A DNA stretch of 64,000 bases, taken from assembly GCA_030148335.1 (NCBI GenBank), contig JASBTQ010000019.1:1-64000 (forward strand), written 5' to 3'. Origin of the DNA: Allomuricauda sp. (GTDB lineage: Bacteria > Bacteroidota > Bacteroidia > Flavobacteriales > Flavobacteriaceae). This document shows positions 46,611 to 55,391 of this stretch, one piece after another. A model generated the notes under the pieces. It saw only the letters and a program-made list of their open reading frames with translations, had not been told where the DNA came from and did not search any database. Made by a program: the position numbers and the translations under genes. The stretch's first letter is position 1. Every line of letters begins with the position of its first letter.

Positions 46611-47156
46611 TCAACCTGTAAAGTTTAAAGGCTTTTTCCCAAAGTATATCCGAATCGCCAAAAGGAGTAAGACCAAGGCAGTATAAAGAGGTATGTAATC
46701 AAGCAGTGAAAACGACATTACATAAGATCCTATGGAAATGAGCACTGCACCAACGGCATACCCGATCTCATCATAGAGCCAAGCATAGGGGAACAGATGG
46801 GCCCCGGTAATGATGGCATATCCCATGATAAAATATTCAGGATTCCTATACAATAGAAAAAATAGAAACGGAAAATAGATCAATTGGGCAAAATTGAGCC
46901 ATAACCCCAAGGGTTGCAACGGGTTTCCCTCGATTTTCCATTGGGTCTTGAACAGTTTGGAGAATGCGAATGCCAAGGGGAGTAATACGGCCCCGATCAT
47001 AAAGGTAAATATGCTTTTCGTAAAAGCGGGGCTTTCCAGTAACCAAATCCCATAGATCAATAGCCATACCACGGTAGCAGCGGTGATAAAATCGATGCCA
47101 CTTTTGGCCTTGTGCCGCAGTTCAGTTTTTAGTGCTTTAAATTCGTTTTGTTCCAT
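46611..47156 (-). CDS. Multi-pass membrane protein (DUF7010-like)
   Basis: The protein has 181 residues: a polar start (MEQNEFKALKTELRHKAKSGIDF) and about six transmembrane helices, with a conserved-looking GAHLFPYAWLYDE segment. I place it tentatively in the DUF7010 group, which has no known function. It stands 57 nt after the metallopeptidase-like lipoprotein gene on the same strand. Confidence 0.75.
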   Translation of the reverse strand: MEQNEFKALKTELRHKAKSGIDFITAATVVWLLIYGIWLLESPAFTKSIFTFMIGAVLLPLAFAFSKLFKTQWKIEGNPLQPLGLWLNFAQLIYFPFLFFLLYRNPEYFIMGYAIITGAHLFPYAWLYDEIGYAVGAVLISIGSYVMSFSLLDYIPLYTALVLLLLAIRIYFGKKPLNFTG

Positions 47157-47213
47157 TTTGGTTTTTGAAATGATTGTTTGTTTTCGATTCGAGGCCTACT
47201 CCACAGGGTGCCG

Positions 47214-48521
47214 TCATCCTTTTTTGAGGATAAATCCAGTGCCCATTTGTATGACCTTCCAGGTGGGCTCCAGTTCCAATTTCCAACCATCACCTTCAAC
47301 GGTCCCATCCTCGATCAAGGTTGGTGCGGTAACGATGACTTTGCTCCAATCGGGGGCCATAAGGGCCCCATTTTCCACGGTCAATATCCCCCAATCATCG
47401 ATTATCTTTAAGTTTGGATAGACCGTCCCCATATTTTCCAATGGAGTTATATTTCTTGGATCGAACGAAATGTTCATGTGCAGGAATGAAAGCTCCAAAG
47501 TAGGGCCCTCCATAAATTTGTCCTTGAGTTTTGCTATTTTTTCAATCCGCGTTTTTTCCCGTTCCATCTCTTCATTTTCAATGCGTTGATAGTCATAGCC
47601 GTATTGCCCGTCAACTTCTTTCAAGGAGCGGTCCATGTCGATGTCGGTTTGGAACGCTTTGATAAAGAAATCCGTCAAATTGGTATTCACCTTGATTTCT
47701 TTATGCCAGTTGGGATGGTTGAACGACAGTAAGTAACCATAAAATGGAACGGTTTGATAAGCGAACGATCTCACGAATGTGGGATTGGAAAGAAATTCGG
47801 TTTTGCTTTGACGAAGATGCGATTTCATCTGGTCCGCATTTCTTCCGCTCAACATTATTGCAGTATACTCGGCCAGCCCTTCGTTGAGTTCCAATGCATT
47901 TTCGGCATCCTTTATCACATTGGCTTTTTGCCTTTTTTTTCTGAAATACAGGGCATTTTGAATATGTTTTGCTGTCTCAGGGCCATGTAACGCCTTATCA
48001 AGGGCCTGCAACTCAAGCCGTAACAACAATCGACCTTGATAGGTATCCAAATGCCCGTTTTCCAATTCCTGAAGATTTTCAAACCCGATTTCTGGTTGGA
48101 GTCGATGGAATAATTCATGTATCACCAGATTGTTACGGGATGCTTTTTCCGTTGGCAGGGGCAACATGACCATGGACCATCTTTTATTGTTCCAATCAAT
48201 TGCGGTGTTGGCAATATTCATATCGGGCGGAAGGGTGTCCGTATAAATTGTGCCGATTCGATGAAAGCTTTTATCGGCATTGTTCGTATTGGCATAAAAG
48301 ATTCTTGTTCCAGGGTCAATGAACAGTATCGGTCCATAGATCTCTTTGTTCCAAAACTTACCGCTATCAAGGTCCAACAGACTGTCAATATCCGAAAAGG
48401 TTTGTAGAATGGTCCGTTCCTCCTCAGTCAAATGATGGTCGGAGTTTTCAAATGGTTTCGTTTTATTGTTTTGGCAAGCACCAAGAACAATGAGTATAAC
48501 GGCATAAAATATTTTGCTCAT
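47214..48521 (-). CDS. Putative zinc metallopeptidase lipoprotein
   Basis: This is a 435-residue lipoprotein (VLGAC, Cys about 16). A HExxH motif (HELFH at 135-139) and a downstream NEGLAEY (Glu about 214) give a gluzincin-type zinc site, with the wide spacing of aminopeptidase-like or M48/M78-like relatives. The rest is unfamiliar, and I know no characterised homologue. Peptidase activity is inferred from the motif pair only. Confidence 0.75.
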   Translation of the reverse strand: MSKIFYAVILIVLGACQNNKTKPFENSDHHLTEEERTILQTFSDIDSLLDLDSGKFWNKEIYGPILFIDPGTRIFYANTNNADKSFHRIGTIYTDTLPPDMNIANTAIDWNNKRWSMVMLPLPTEKASRNNLVIHELFHRLQPEIGFENLQELENGHLDTYQGRLLLRLELQALDKALHGPETAKHIQNALYFRKKRQKANVIKDAENALELNEGLAEYTAIMLSGRNADQMKSHLRQSKTEFLSNPTFVRSFAYQTVPFYGYLLSFNHPNWHKEIKVNTNLTDFFIKAFQTDIDMDRSLKEVDGQYGYDYQRIENEEMEREKTRIEKIAKLKDKFMEGPTLELSFLHMNISFDPRNITPLENMGTVYPNLKIIDDWGILTVENGALMAPDWSKVIVTAPTLIEDGTVEGDGWKLELEPTWKVIQMGTGFILKKG

Positions 48522-48637
48522 TGGTCAATGTATCTTTATTATGGGTTTAAGATAATAGGGAACTTGTCCCTTATTTGTATTTTTTTCCTTCTTTGTACGC
48601 AGTTCAATTTTGACTGATTGTCCTTACTGCTGAACCG

Positions 48638-49462
48638 TTATTCCAAATTGACCGGTAGGGTGAGGAAGTTTTCCCGTTGCTTCAAAAAGCTCCTGGGATT
48701 GGTTCCCGCCAATTGCCTGAATTCCCGTATAAAATGGGATTGGTCCGCGAAACCGGTATCATAGGAAAGTTCTGTTAGATTCACTACCTCGTCCCCTTGC
48801 ATATACTGTTGAATAGCATTAAGCCTGGAAAGCCGCATATATTCCTTGGCCGTGATCCCAAACCTCCTTTTGAATTCCCGCTGGAGTTGTCTTGGGCTGA
48901 TGGGCACCTGTTGGATCAATTCCTCCAAGGTCAACATGCCTTGGTGTTTCCGGATGGTCTCTGACGCCAAACGAACATAATCGAAATCCTGGGTGTGATC
49001 GGACATTTTTTTCAATAGGAAATCTTCCGTCAGCCTAATCTTTTGTTGGATGCTCTTGGCTTCCCGGAGCCAGGAACAATAATCCTTGAAGGCCACTCCA
49101 AGGACATCGGAACTATTTTCAAAGGTAGCGGTGAACAGGGCAGGAGGCACACCAAAGATGTTGTAGATGCCCTCTGGATTGAACCGGATCCCAAAAATCT
49201 GGACCAAATCATGGAATTTGACCTCATAGGGTTTGGTCTGCAATCCTATCAGGGTGAATTCCGGGGATTTTCCCCAGCTTTCACTTTTGACCAATTCGCA
49301 GTGGTCATGGGTCAAATGGATGATCATTTCGATACATCCATTGGGCACCACCGATTGTACAAAATTGTCTTCAGCATGCAGGTTGAAATCACCTGTATAA
49401 TATGCCTGTACAAAAGGGCTCAAGGTAAAGGAGGGCCTGTATTCTGAAAACTTGACATTCAT
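48638..49462 (-). CDS. AraC-family regulator (DUF6597-type N terminus)
   Basis: The protein has 274 residues: an N-terminal sensing domain (SPFVQAYYTGDFNLHAEDNFVQSVVPNGCIEMIIHL) typical of DUF6597 and a C-terminal AraC domain (LTLEELIQQVPISPRQLQREFKRRFG, NLTELSYDTGFADQSHFIREFRQLAGTNP). It is the last gene of the minus-strand cluster starting at 54299 and is the best candidate to bind the 17-bp box found at three promoters upstream. Confidence 0.93.
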   Translation of the reverse strand: MNVKFSEYRPSFTLSPFVQAYYTGDFNLHAEDNFVQSVVPNGCIEMIIHLTHDHCELVKSESWGKSPEFTLIGLQTKPYEVKFHDLVQIFGIRFNPEGIYNIFGVPPALFTATFENSSDVLGVAFKDYCSWLREAKSIQQKIRLTEDFLLKKMSDHTQDFDYVRLASETIRKHQGMLTLEELIQQVPISPRQLQREFKRRFGITAKEYMRLSRLNAIQQYMQGDEVVNLTELSYDTGFADQSHFIREFRQLAGTNPRSFLKQRENFLTLPVNLE

Positions 49463-49526
49463 GAAGGTATCCTAAAGGTGCATTTATGCTTTGTCCGCTG
49501 CTAAAATATGGATAAACCTCTAATTG

Positions 49527-49949
49527 TCAATCAAAAAGAAGTGAAGTGTCCACAACATTGGACTCTGTCGGCAACATGGCCTTGTCGAAAGTGGCCACAA
49601 TATTATTGGCACCCCCAAATACGCCTAAGACCTTTGCAGTGGTCGTCCCTATGTTTTTCAGGTCATGGGGCACTAGTTCAGGTACCAAGACCAATCCACC
49701 ACTTTTGGCCGTTTTGGTCTCTGAACCAACGGTCGCTTCCACCTTGCCTTCCAGTACGATCAATAATTCCTCGGCACTATCGGTATGTCTGCCCAGATTA
49801 TCCCCGGGTTCCAGTTCGAAATACACCGTCGCCAATTGTTTGGAGCCGTGTGCCCCTATCAGAGGAAAGGTGGCTTTACAATGTTGTTTTTTGTCTTCCT
49901 TGCCGATGAATTCGTTCAGTTCGATCTCGTTTACGTTTACTGTTGTCAT
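49527..49949 (-). CDS. Cupin-domain protein
   Basis: This 140-residue single-domain cupin has motif 1 (PGDNLGRHTDSAEELLIVLEG) and motif 2 (GLVLVPELVPHDLKNIG), which carry potential metal ligands. No signal peptide is seen. It begins 10 nt after the DUF3237 gene. The role could be a small-molecule enzyme or a binding protein within the cluster. Confidence 0.88.
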   Translation of the reverse strand: MTTVNVNEIELNEFIGKEDKKQHCKATFPLIGAHGSKQLATVYFELEPGDNLGRHTDSAEELLIVLEGKVEATVGSETKTAKSGGLVLVPELVPHDLKNIGTTTAKVLGVFGGANNIVATFDKAMLPTESNVVDTSLLFD

Positions 49950-49959
49950 GCTATTTTTT

Positions 49960-50403
49960 TTAAAGTGAATATCCTTTTACGATTGCTTGGCCTGTGTTGA
50001 AGTCCACGGTTCCCAATCCCAATACCTGTTTCCGGTTCAGCCAGGAGTATCGCTCATCGTTGGTGTGGAACTCCATGTTCAGTTTCAATGCTCCATTGTC
50101 GTTGATGCCCGTTTCGGTGACCTGGATCTGCGCCCCGTCATCGGTCAAGATCTTGGCATGTAGGTCAAGGAAGAATCGGCCATCCGCCCGCACCTCCAAA
50201 TAATCGACCCCGCTGATTTTTCCGTTGATCTTTTCCCCGGTAAGTTCCCCTTTGAAATAGATGTCGAAACGGGCCCCTTCTTCCGGGATGCGTTCCCCAT
50301 TGACCAGGTCCTGCATACTGAAACCGTATTCCACGAAATCCGAGAGCACCACTTGTTCTTCGAACAAAAGGACCAAATCTGTTTTTACCATTGTATTTTC
50401 CAT
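49960..50403 (-). CDS. DUF3237 family protein
   Basis: The protein has 147 residues of the DUF3237 beta-barrel type: GERIPEEGARFDIYFKGELTGEKINGKISGVDYLEVRADGRFFLDLHA. Start is set at 50403, after the conserved promoter (TAGTTTTG at 50428-50435); an upstream frame extension to 50442 would run through the promoter. It has its own copy of the shared promoter box and is followed by the cupin gene. Confidence 0.88.
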   Translation of the reverse strand: MENTMVKTDLVLLFEEQVVLSDFVEYGFSMQDLVNGERIPEEGARFDIYFKGELTGEKINGKISGVDYLEVRADGRFFLDLHAKILTDDGAQIQVTETGINDNGALKLNMEFHTNDERYSWLNRKQVLGLGTVDFNTGQAIVKGYSL

Positions 50404-50427
50404 TATTGATTGTTTTAAATGATGGGA

Positions 50428-50471
50428 CAAAACTAGGGCCATGGTGTTCCCTACAATTGTAAAAAAACGAC
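50428..50471 (-). promoter_or_regulatory. Shared regulon promoter, copy at DUF3237 gene
   Basis: On the minus strand: box GTCGTTTTTTTACAATT (50455-50471), 19 bp, then -7 element TAGTTTTG (50428-50435). Box and spacing are the same as at 54328-54371 and 55040-55083. Confidence 0.7.
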
Positions 50472-50486
50472 TTTGGCCACCCTGAT

Positions 50487-51884
50487 TTACTTTGTAAGGG
50501 ATTGCATTGCACCAGAAATGATCCGGTAGAGGTTCTCGATTTCCTTTTGCCCAGTTCGCCAGTTGGAAACCGCCACTCTTATGGCAAAACGATCCTTGTA
50601 CACGGTAGGGGTCAAGAAGACCTTGTTACTTGCATTGATCTTTTCCAAAAGGGACTTGGTATCGATTCCGGAGTCTATTTTTGTGGCAAAACAGACAATA
50701 TTCAAACGTACCTCGTGAAGGAGGTCCAATTGTCCGTGGTTCTTGATTCGGTTACCTAGTTCCTTGGCCAATAGGCAGTTTCGGCCCACAATTTCTGCAT
50801 ATCCCTCTTTCCCATAGGCCAAAAGGGTGAACCAGGCGGGAAGTGATCTCCAACGCCTACTGTTCTCTGGGACATAGTTCATGAAATCCTGGGTGGCACC
50901 ATCTCCTTCGAGATAGGGGACGTTTCCATTCTGGAAGACTTGTTTTTGCAAAGCTGGGTGTTTGGTAAACTGGAAAGCGGCATCATAGGGAACATTGAGC
51001 CATTTATGGGCATCGATGGCGATGGAATCCGCGGATTCCCATCCCTTGACCAGATATTTATAATCGTTGGCCACAGCGGCAAAGCCCCCAAAGGCACCAT
51101 CGATGTGCAACCAGAAGTTATACTTTTTCTTAAGGTTTCCCAAGGCGATAAAATCATCAAAATCCCCTGTATTGACCGTTCCGGCGCTGGCCACTACTAT
51201 GCATGGCCTTTCTGGGTGGGCGGAAAGTCGTTTCTTCAGATCGGTGACATCCATGGCCTCCCGATCGGGAAGTCGGTTGACCAATTCCAAATTGTCCCTG
51301 CCGATGCCTAATATGGATAGGGATTTATAGGTACTGGAATGAGGTGTTGCCGAAAATACCTTCAAGGTCCCTGAACGGGTGTTCAGTCCATTCTTGGACC
51401 CATCCTGGCCCATTTGCTGGCACACCCATTGTCTTGCCCCTGCCAAGTTCACCATGTTCGAGGTGGTACCCCCAGTGACAAAACTTCCAAAAAAGTCGGA
51501 GGGGAGTCCAAAAAGCTCCCGATACAGGGCGATGGTGTCCGATTCGTGTTGTGCGGTAATGGGGGTGACCGAACTTACTTGGTCGTATGCCGAGGTCAAC
51601 CAATCCCCCAACAGGGCCGCTGGTGTGGACCCTCCTGTAACATAGCCATAAAAATTAGGACCCGCGGTTGCGGAAATGTAGGGTGCATAATGGGAGTTGA
51701 AGAGTTCCAGGGTCTTTTTGGCCCCAAGGCCTGATTCCATGTTCCATGCTTTTTTGGACATTTTCGATACCCCAATGTTCGGGGCTGCCTCGTTCAGGCC
51801 ATCCAAATAGGACAGGGCCGTGGTCTTGGCCCCTTCCAGGATTTCTTCGATTTCTTCCAGATCTTTTTTCAATATCGTGTTCAT
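50487..51884 (-). CDS. PLP-dependent group II decarboxylase
   Basis: This 465-residue enzyme is of the aromatic-L-amino-acid/glutamate decarboxylase family. The PLP lysine is in DAHKWLN (Lys about 294), PLP-stacking His in PHSS (about 182), and Asp in HIDGAFGG (about 262). It would turn an amino acid into an amine. It is the third gene of the cluster, between phzF-like and DUF3237 genes. Substrate is uncertain: GAD, DOPA and tryptophan decarboxylases share these motifs. Confidence 0.92.
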   Translation of the reverse strand: MNTILKKDLEEIEEILEGAKTTALSYLDGLNEAAPNIGVSKMSKKAWNMESGLGAKKTLELFNSHYAPYISATAGPNFYGYVTGGSTPAALLGDWLTSAYDQVSSVTPITAQHESDTIALYRELFGLPSDFFGSFVTGGTTSNMVNLAGARQWVCQQMGQDGSKNGLNTRSGTLKVFSATPHSSTYKSLSILGIGRDNLELVNRLPDREAMDVTDLKKRLSAHPERPCIVVASAGTVNTGDFDDFIALGNLKKKYNFWLHIDGAFGGFAAVANDYKYLVKGWESADSIAIDAHKWLNVPYDAAFQFTKHPALQKQVFQNGNVPYLEGDGATQDFMNYVPENSRRWRSLPAWFTLLAYGKEGYAEIVGRNCLLAKELGNRIKNHGQLDLLHEVRLNIVCFATKIDSGIDTKSLLEKINASNKVFLTPTVYKDRFAIRVAVSNWRTGQKEIENLYRIISGAMQSLTK

Positions 51885-51910
51885 AGTATGCTTTTTGAAT
51901 TATCCTAAAG

Positions 51911-52783
51911 TTATGGTTTTGGAAACCATTTTAAGTGCTTTGAGGTATAGGCGGTTCCCCCGGCAAAAAGGTTGTTAATGTTACCATCCACCAAGTTCAA
52001 TTGTACATGGATCAGACTGGGGGAAGGTTCCTTCATGAATTCCCCTTGTTTGATGACAAAATGATCCTTTGGTCGAACCTGCGTATACAGATAGCAGGCC
52101 AAAGGTCCAGCGGCCATGCCTGTAGCGGCTTCTTCAGCGATGCCGTAGTAAGGTGCGAACATTCTGGATCGGGCATCCACTATCCCATCATGGGATAGGA
52201 CAAAGGGATATAGGCCGATCAAGCCGAGGTGTTGGGACAGTTCATTGATGGCGTTGAAATTCGGGACCAGCTTGGCCAATTGGTCGACCGATCTCAACGG
52301 GATCACTACAAAGGCATTGCCGGTACTCACCTTCATGGGTACCAGCCCATCCGCCAAATCGTTGCGAGTGATGCCCAAAGCATCGAATACCCGGTCCTCG
52401 ATGATTTCCAAACAGGTGAACACAGGTCGTGTCTGTTCCATAAAGGCCATATCCCCTTCAAAGTGGATCTTTCGGGTGCCATCAATGGTTTCCTTCGATG
52501 ACTGGTTTCCTGATATCAGTCCCTTTTTCCGCAACAGGGAAAAGGTAGCCACCGTGGCGTGTCCACAATGGGCAATTTGTTTGCTCGGGGTGAAAAAATC
52601 CAGTTTAAAGTCGGCCAAGGAGGATTTGGAAACAAAGGCGGTTTCCGGCAATCCCACATGTTTGGCGATTTCCTGTTTTTCCCCAGGGGTCAACCCGTCG
52701 GCATCCAGAACGACCCCGGCGGGATTACCACCTTGTCCTTGGATATCAAAAGCATGTACGATGTGTACTGTAATGGGTTTCAT
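51911..52783 (-). CDS. PhzF-family isomerase
   Basis: The protein has 290 residues. The PhzF fold is clear from GQGGNPAGVVLDADGL, the catalytic Glu in GLPETAFV (about 47), FFTPSKQIAHCGHATVATF, and the second-half repeat EEAATGMAAGPLACYL. PhzF proteins isomerise or epimerise small metabolites, often in biosynthesis. It starts 7 nt after the acyltransferase gene and is followed by the PLP decarboxylase. Confidence 0.92.
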   Translation of the reverse strand: MKPITVHIVHAFDIQGQGGNPAGVVLDADGLTPGEKQEIAKHVGLPETAFVSKSSLADFKLDFFTPSKQIAHCGHATVATFSLLRKKGLISGNQSSKETIDGTRKIHFEGDMAFMEQTRPVFTCLEIIEDRVFDALGITRNDLADGLVPMKVSTGNAFVVIPLRSVDQLAKLVPNFNAINELSQHLGLIGLYPFVLSHDGIVDARSRMFAPYYGIAEEAATGMAAGPLACYLYTQVRPKDHFVIKQGEFMKEPSPSLIHVQLNLVDGNINNLFAGGTAYTSKHLKWFPKP

Positions 52784-52790
52784 AGCTTAT

Positions 52791-53918
52791 TTATTGAAAA
52801 TGTATTAGTCGTTTGAATTTGATCCTTCTCAGTTTCTGTTGAATAGGGATTTCGATGTTGTGATGAGACCAGGCCGCTGAAACAATGTTTACGAACAATA
52901 GGGACATCACCAAGGAAAGGAGGGTCCAGATATCAGGTACGATGCCCGGTCTATCCACGAGCCAGCTATCCAGCCCCATCCAATACAGACTCAACCAGAG
53001 GCCCTGCATCATGTAGATCGAATAGGATATCTCACCGAGGTATTGGGCCAAAGGCCATTGCATCATTTTTTGGACCCTTCCGTGGTTATGCGCCGCAGTT
53101 AAAATGATCAGGGCAAAACAGGGAATGATCCAAACGTCGTTAATCTTGATGTGAAGCCCGAAAAGAGTGACTAGGGTTATCAAAACAAAGGAAAGATCCT
53201 TGGCCAGCCATTTTTTTAAAAGCCCTTCTTGGTACAGATTGTAAACTAGGATACCTAAGGTGAATTCTGCAAAGCACCTGAAAATTCCCCAATCAAAAGT
53301 AGCATCCAACGAATGTTTTATATTGAAGTGAACTATCGCCCCAAGTATGAAAAAGGAAATCAAGGCCATAACCCATGGCCGCAACCCTTTCTTTTGGAAA
53401 AGGAATAAAAATAAGAGAGGTGAAACCATATAAATGGCCCATTCCGCACTGATGGACCAGGATGGGACATTCCAGGTAAGCCAATAGTCGGAACCCCATG
53501 CTTGGGCAAGGAACAAATGAACAGGAATACCCTCAAGCGCATACATATGGCTGAATTTTTCCCAAACAGTCGGAAAGCCAAGGATCAATACAGAGGCCAC
53601 GATTACATGGGTCAACAAGCAAAAAATATGCAAGGGATACAATCGGCTGAACCGGGCCCAGAGGTAGTTCCGCGAACTTTTGAAGTTGATCCCAGTTTGG
53701 AAACGGTTTCCGTAAACATGGGACAGGATAAAGCCGCTCAAAAGGAAAAAGAAATCCACGAATAGATATCCCTTGGCCAAGATCATGGTGGTATCTTGGG
53801 AAACTAAATGATCCAACCCTGTAAAAGTGGTCAATTGGTCGTAATGGTAGAGCACCACCCATATGGCGGCTATACCCCTTAATGGGGTCAAAGTTTCGAT
53901 ATAGTTTGAACTCTTCAT
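52791..53918 (-). CDS. Acyltransferase family 3 membrane protein
   Basis: The protein has 375 residues and about ten helices. It is of the acyltransferase-3/OafA type: the N-terminal LRGIAAIWVVLYHYDQL carries the catalytic His, and FLLSGFILSHVYGNRF follows. Such enzymes O-acylate sugars or small molecules across the inner membrane. It starts 6 nt after the Dabb gene stop and is co-transcribed with phzF and the decarboxylase. Confidence 0.92.
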   Translation of the reverse strand: MKSSNYIETLTPLRGIAAIWVVLYHYDQLTTFTGLDHLVSQDTTMILAKGYLFVDFFFLLSGFILSHVYGNRFQTGINFKSSRNYLWARFSRLYPLHIFCLLTHVIVASVLILGFPTVWEKFSHMYALEGIPVHLFLAQAWGSDYWLTWNVPSWSISAEWAIYMVSPLLFLFLFQKKGLRPWVMALISFFILGAIVHFNIKHSLDATFDWGIFRCFAEFTLGILVYNLYQEGLLKKWLAKDLSFVLITLVTLFGLHIKINDVWIIPCFALIILTAAHNHGRVQKMMQWPLAQYLGEISYSIYMMQGLWLSLYWMGLDSWLVDRPGIVPDIWTLLSLVMSLLFVNIVSAAWSHHNIEIPIQQKLRRIKFKRLIHFQ

Positions 53919-53924
53919 GGTGTA

Positions 53925-54299
53925 TCAGTATTTCACTTCCTGGAAATCCTTGACCAACAATGGTCCCAACTTGCCCAATTGCTGGTGTTTTGGATGTTCC
54001 TGATATATTTTCTCCGCTGCCTCCGAACTAAATTTTAGGACAAAGGCCGTTTCAAATCTTTCGGAATGTGTGAGCTCGATAATCTCGAAGTGGTCAAAGC
54101 CATCTATTTCCTTAACCAAGTCCTCGAACAAGGTTATCATATGATTTTTTTGCTCTTCAGGCACCTGTTCGTTCCACTTGAACAATAGCATTTTGGTGAA
54201 GGGACCATCATGTTCTATTATGGTTTGTTGCTGTGAGTAGCCTTGGCTGGATACTAATAGGTTTAACGAGATCCATAGGATTGTTGCAATAGTTTTCAT
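53925..54299 (-). CDS. Exported Dabb (A/B-barrel) protein
   Basis: This 124-residue protein has a signal peptide (to about SQGYSQQQ) and a Dabb stress-responsive barrel (KMLLFKWNEQVPEEQKNHMITLFEDLVKEIDGF). Dabb proteins are dimeric ferredoxin-like barrels; some are cyclases or hydrolases, many are uncharacterised. It is the first gene after the shared promoter at 54328-54371, so it leads the cluster. Confidence 0.88.
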   Translation of the reverse strand: MKTIATILWISLNLLVSSQGYSQQQTIIEHDGPFTKMLLFKWNEQVPEEQKNHMITLFEDLVKEIDGFDHFEIIELTHSERFETAFVLKFSSEAAEKIYQEHPKHQQLGKLGPLLVKDFQEVKY

Positions 54300-54327
54300 G
54301 TGTTTTTATATATTTTGTTTTTGATGT

Positions 54328-54371
54328 CAAAAGTAATTTCGGAGCAGGGGTCTGAATTGTGAAAAAACGAC
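54328..54371 (-). promoter_or_regulatory. Shared regulon promoter, copy at the Dabb-led operon
   Basis: On the minus strand: box GTCGTTTTTTCACAATT (54355-54371), 19 bp, then TACTTTTG (54328-54335). The leader to the Dabb start is about 20-28 nt. The remaining 54372-54622 shows no gene or RNA I can support. Confidence 0.7.
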
Positions 54372-54622
54372 ATCATGATTTTTGATTTCCATCTTAAAAC
54401 TGATGGCGGTAACCCGTAGGGATGATTCGAGTTATTACTTTTTCAAACTAATGCCCCAGAATAGTTGAATAGGATTGACTTTAGGTGTTCTTTTGGAATG
54501 TGATGGAATCATTTGATGCGGGATGGACCTTCCCAATCCAAAGAAGACATGACGTCTAGGATGATTTCCCAATACTGGAGTATTTTTGTCTTCCATTTTT
54601 TCATACTTTGTGTTTATTTTTT

Positions 54623-54676
54623 GATTTCAAATATGAGATTGCCCAAAGGACCCCAGTCAATCTCATATTTGAAATC
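54623..54676. repeat. Perfect 19-bp inverted repeat at a gene truncation
   Basis: GATTTCAAATATGAGATTG (54623-54641) is exactly complementary to 54658-54676 across a 16-nt loop. The right arm is the last coding part of the methyltransferase remnant, ending at its TGA. No T tract follows, so a terminator role is weak. Confidence 0.7.
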
Positions 54677-55015
54677 CTGGAGCCATATAAAAAGAACTAT
54701 CGGTATCGGCCAAGATAAGAGCATGCTCTTCGGGTAAATAGTAGGTTCCCTGTTCGGCATTATAGTGGATATACCCTCCTACGGCCTGGTTGTTGAGCCA
54801 TTCTTGGACATACCGTTCAATGGTTCCCGCTTTGTTGGACAGGGTCTTTGCATTGGTGGGGCCAAGTTCACTAAGGGCCCGGTATAGACCGAGTTCTTCA
54901 CCAATCAGGACCAATACCCCGGACATTCCGGCAGAAAGATCATTGATGACCTGCTCTGCAAAGGCCTGGACTTTATCAAAATCAGTTTCCTTTCTGTACT
55001 TGTTGTGCTTCCCAT
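54663..55015 (-). pseudogene. Truncated methyltransferase-like gene
   Basis: From ATG 55015 the frame reads MGSTTSTE and is then lost; one added base in an A run would restore ETDFDKVQAFAEQVINDLSAG, followed by MSGVLVLIGEELGLYRALSELGPTNAKTLSNKAG and an end at 54663. This is the N-terminal winged-helix dimerisation part of a class I SAM-dependent methyltransferase; the catalytic domain is gone. It keeps the shared promoter box. The 19-bp inverted repeat lies exactly at the truncation. Confidence 0.65.
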
Positions 55016-55039
55016 GTTTTTCAATTATTGATTATGGAG

Positions 55040-55083
55040 CAAAACTAGTGGCATGTGAAAGCATCAAATTGGAGAAAAACGAC
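55040..55083 (-). promoter_or_regulatory. Shared regulon promoter, copy at the methyltransferase remnant
   Basis: On the minus strand: box GTCGTTTTTCTCCAATT (55067-55083), 19 bp, then TAGTTTTG (55040-55047). It matches the other two copies in box and spacing. The rest of 55084-55391 is without a supportable gene. Confidence 0.7.
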
Positions 55084-55391
55084 AAACAATGCTCAAGGAA
55101 ATGTAAATGCTGTCCGTTTTTTATTATTAGGGGCTTTGACATCTAATAAGGAAGCCACCCATCCGGATTTTTGGCGCAGCCTTCCTTGGCAAACCCTTCT
55201 TGGGGCCTTGCTGTGGAAAGCCGCATATCCGTCCGTCCGTCCATCAAATTTCAAAGGGTACTTAATAAAAGAAGCAAACAAACGCCCCTTAAAATTTGGG
55301 AAACAAAGACAAAAAAATGAGGGGGAATTTTTAACCCTGTTTGCTGATTTATCCAACAAAGGAAGACGGTAGACCTTTAAAACTTTTTATC

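Noticed and set aside
48550..48585. Hairpin AATAGGGA/TCCCTTATT followed by T-rich sequence
   Set aside because: The T tract is on the plus strand, where no gene ends; both flanking genes are on the minus strand, so it is not a convincing terminator.
55093..55359. 88-codon minus-strand and overlapping 105-codon plus-strand frames
   Set aside because: They overlap each other antisense, lack motifs and lie in a decayed region upstream of the ssb remnant.
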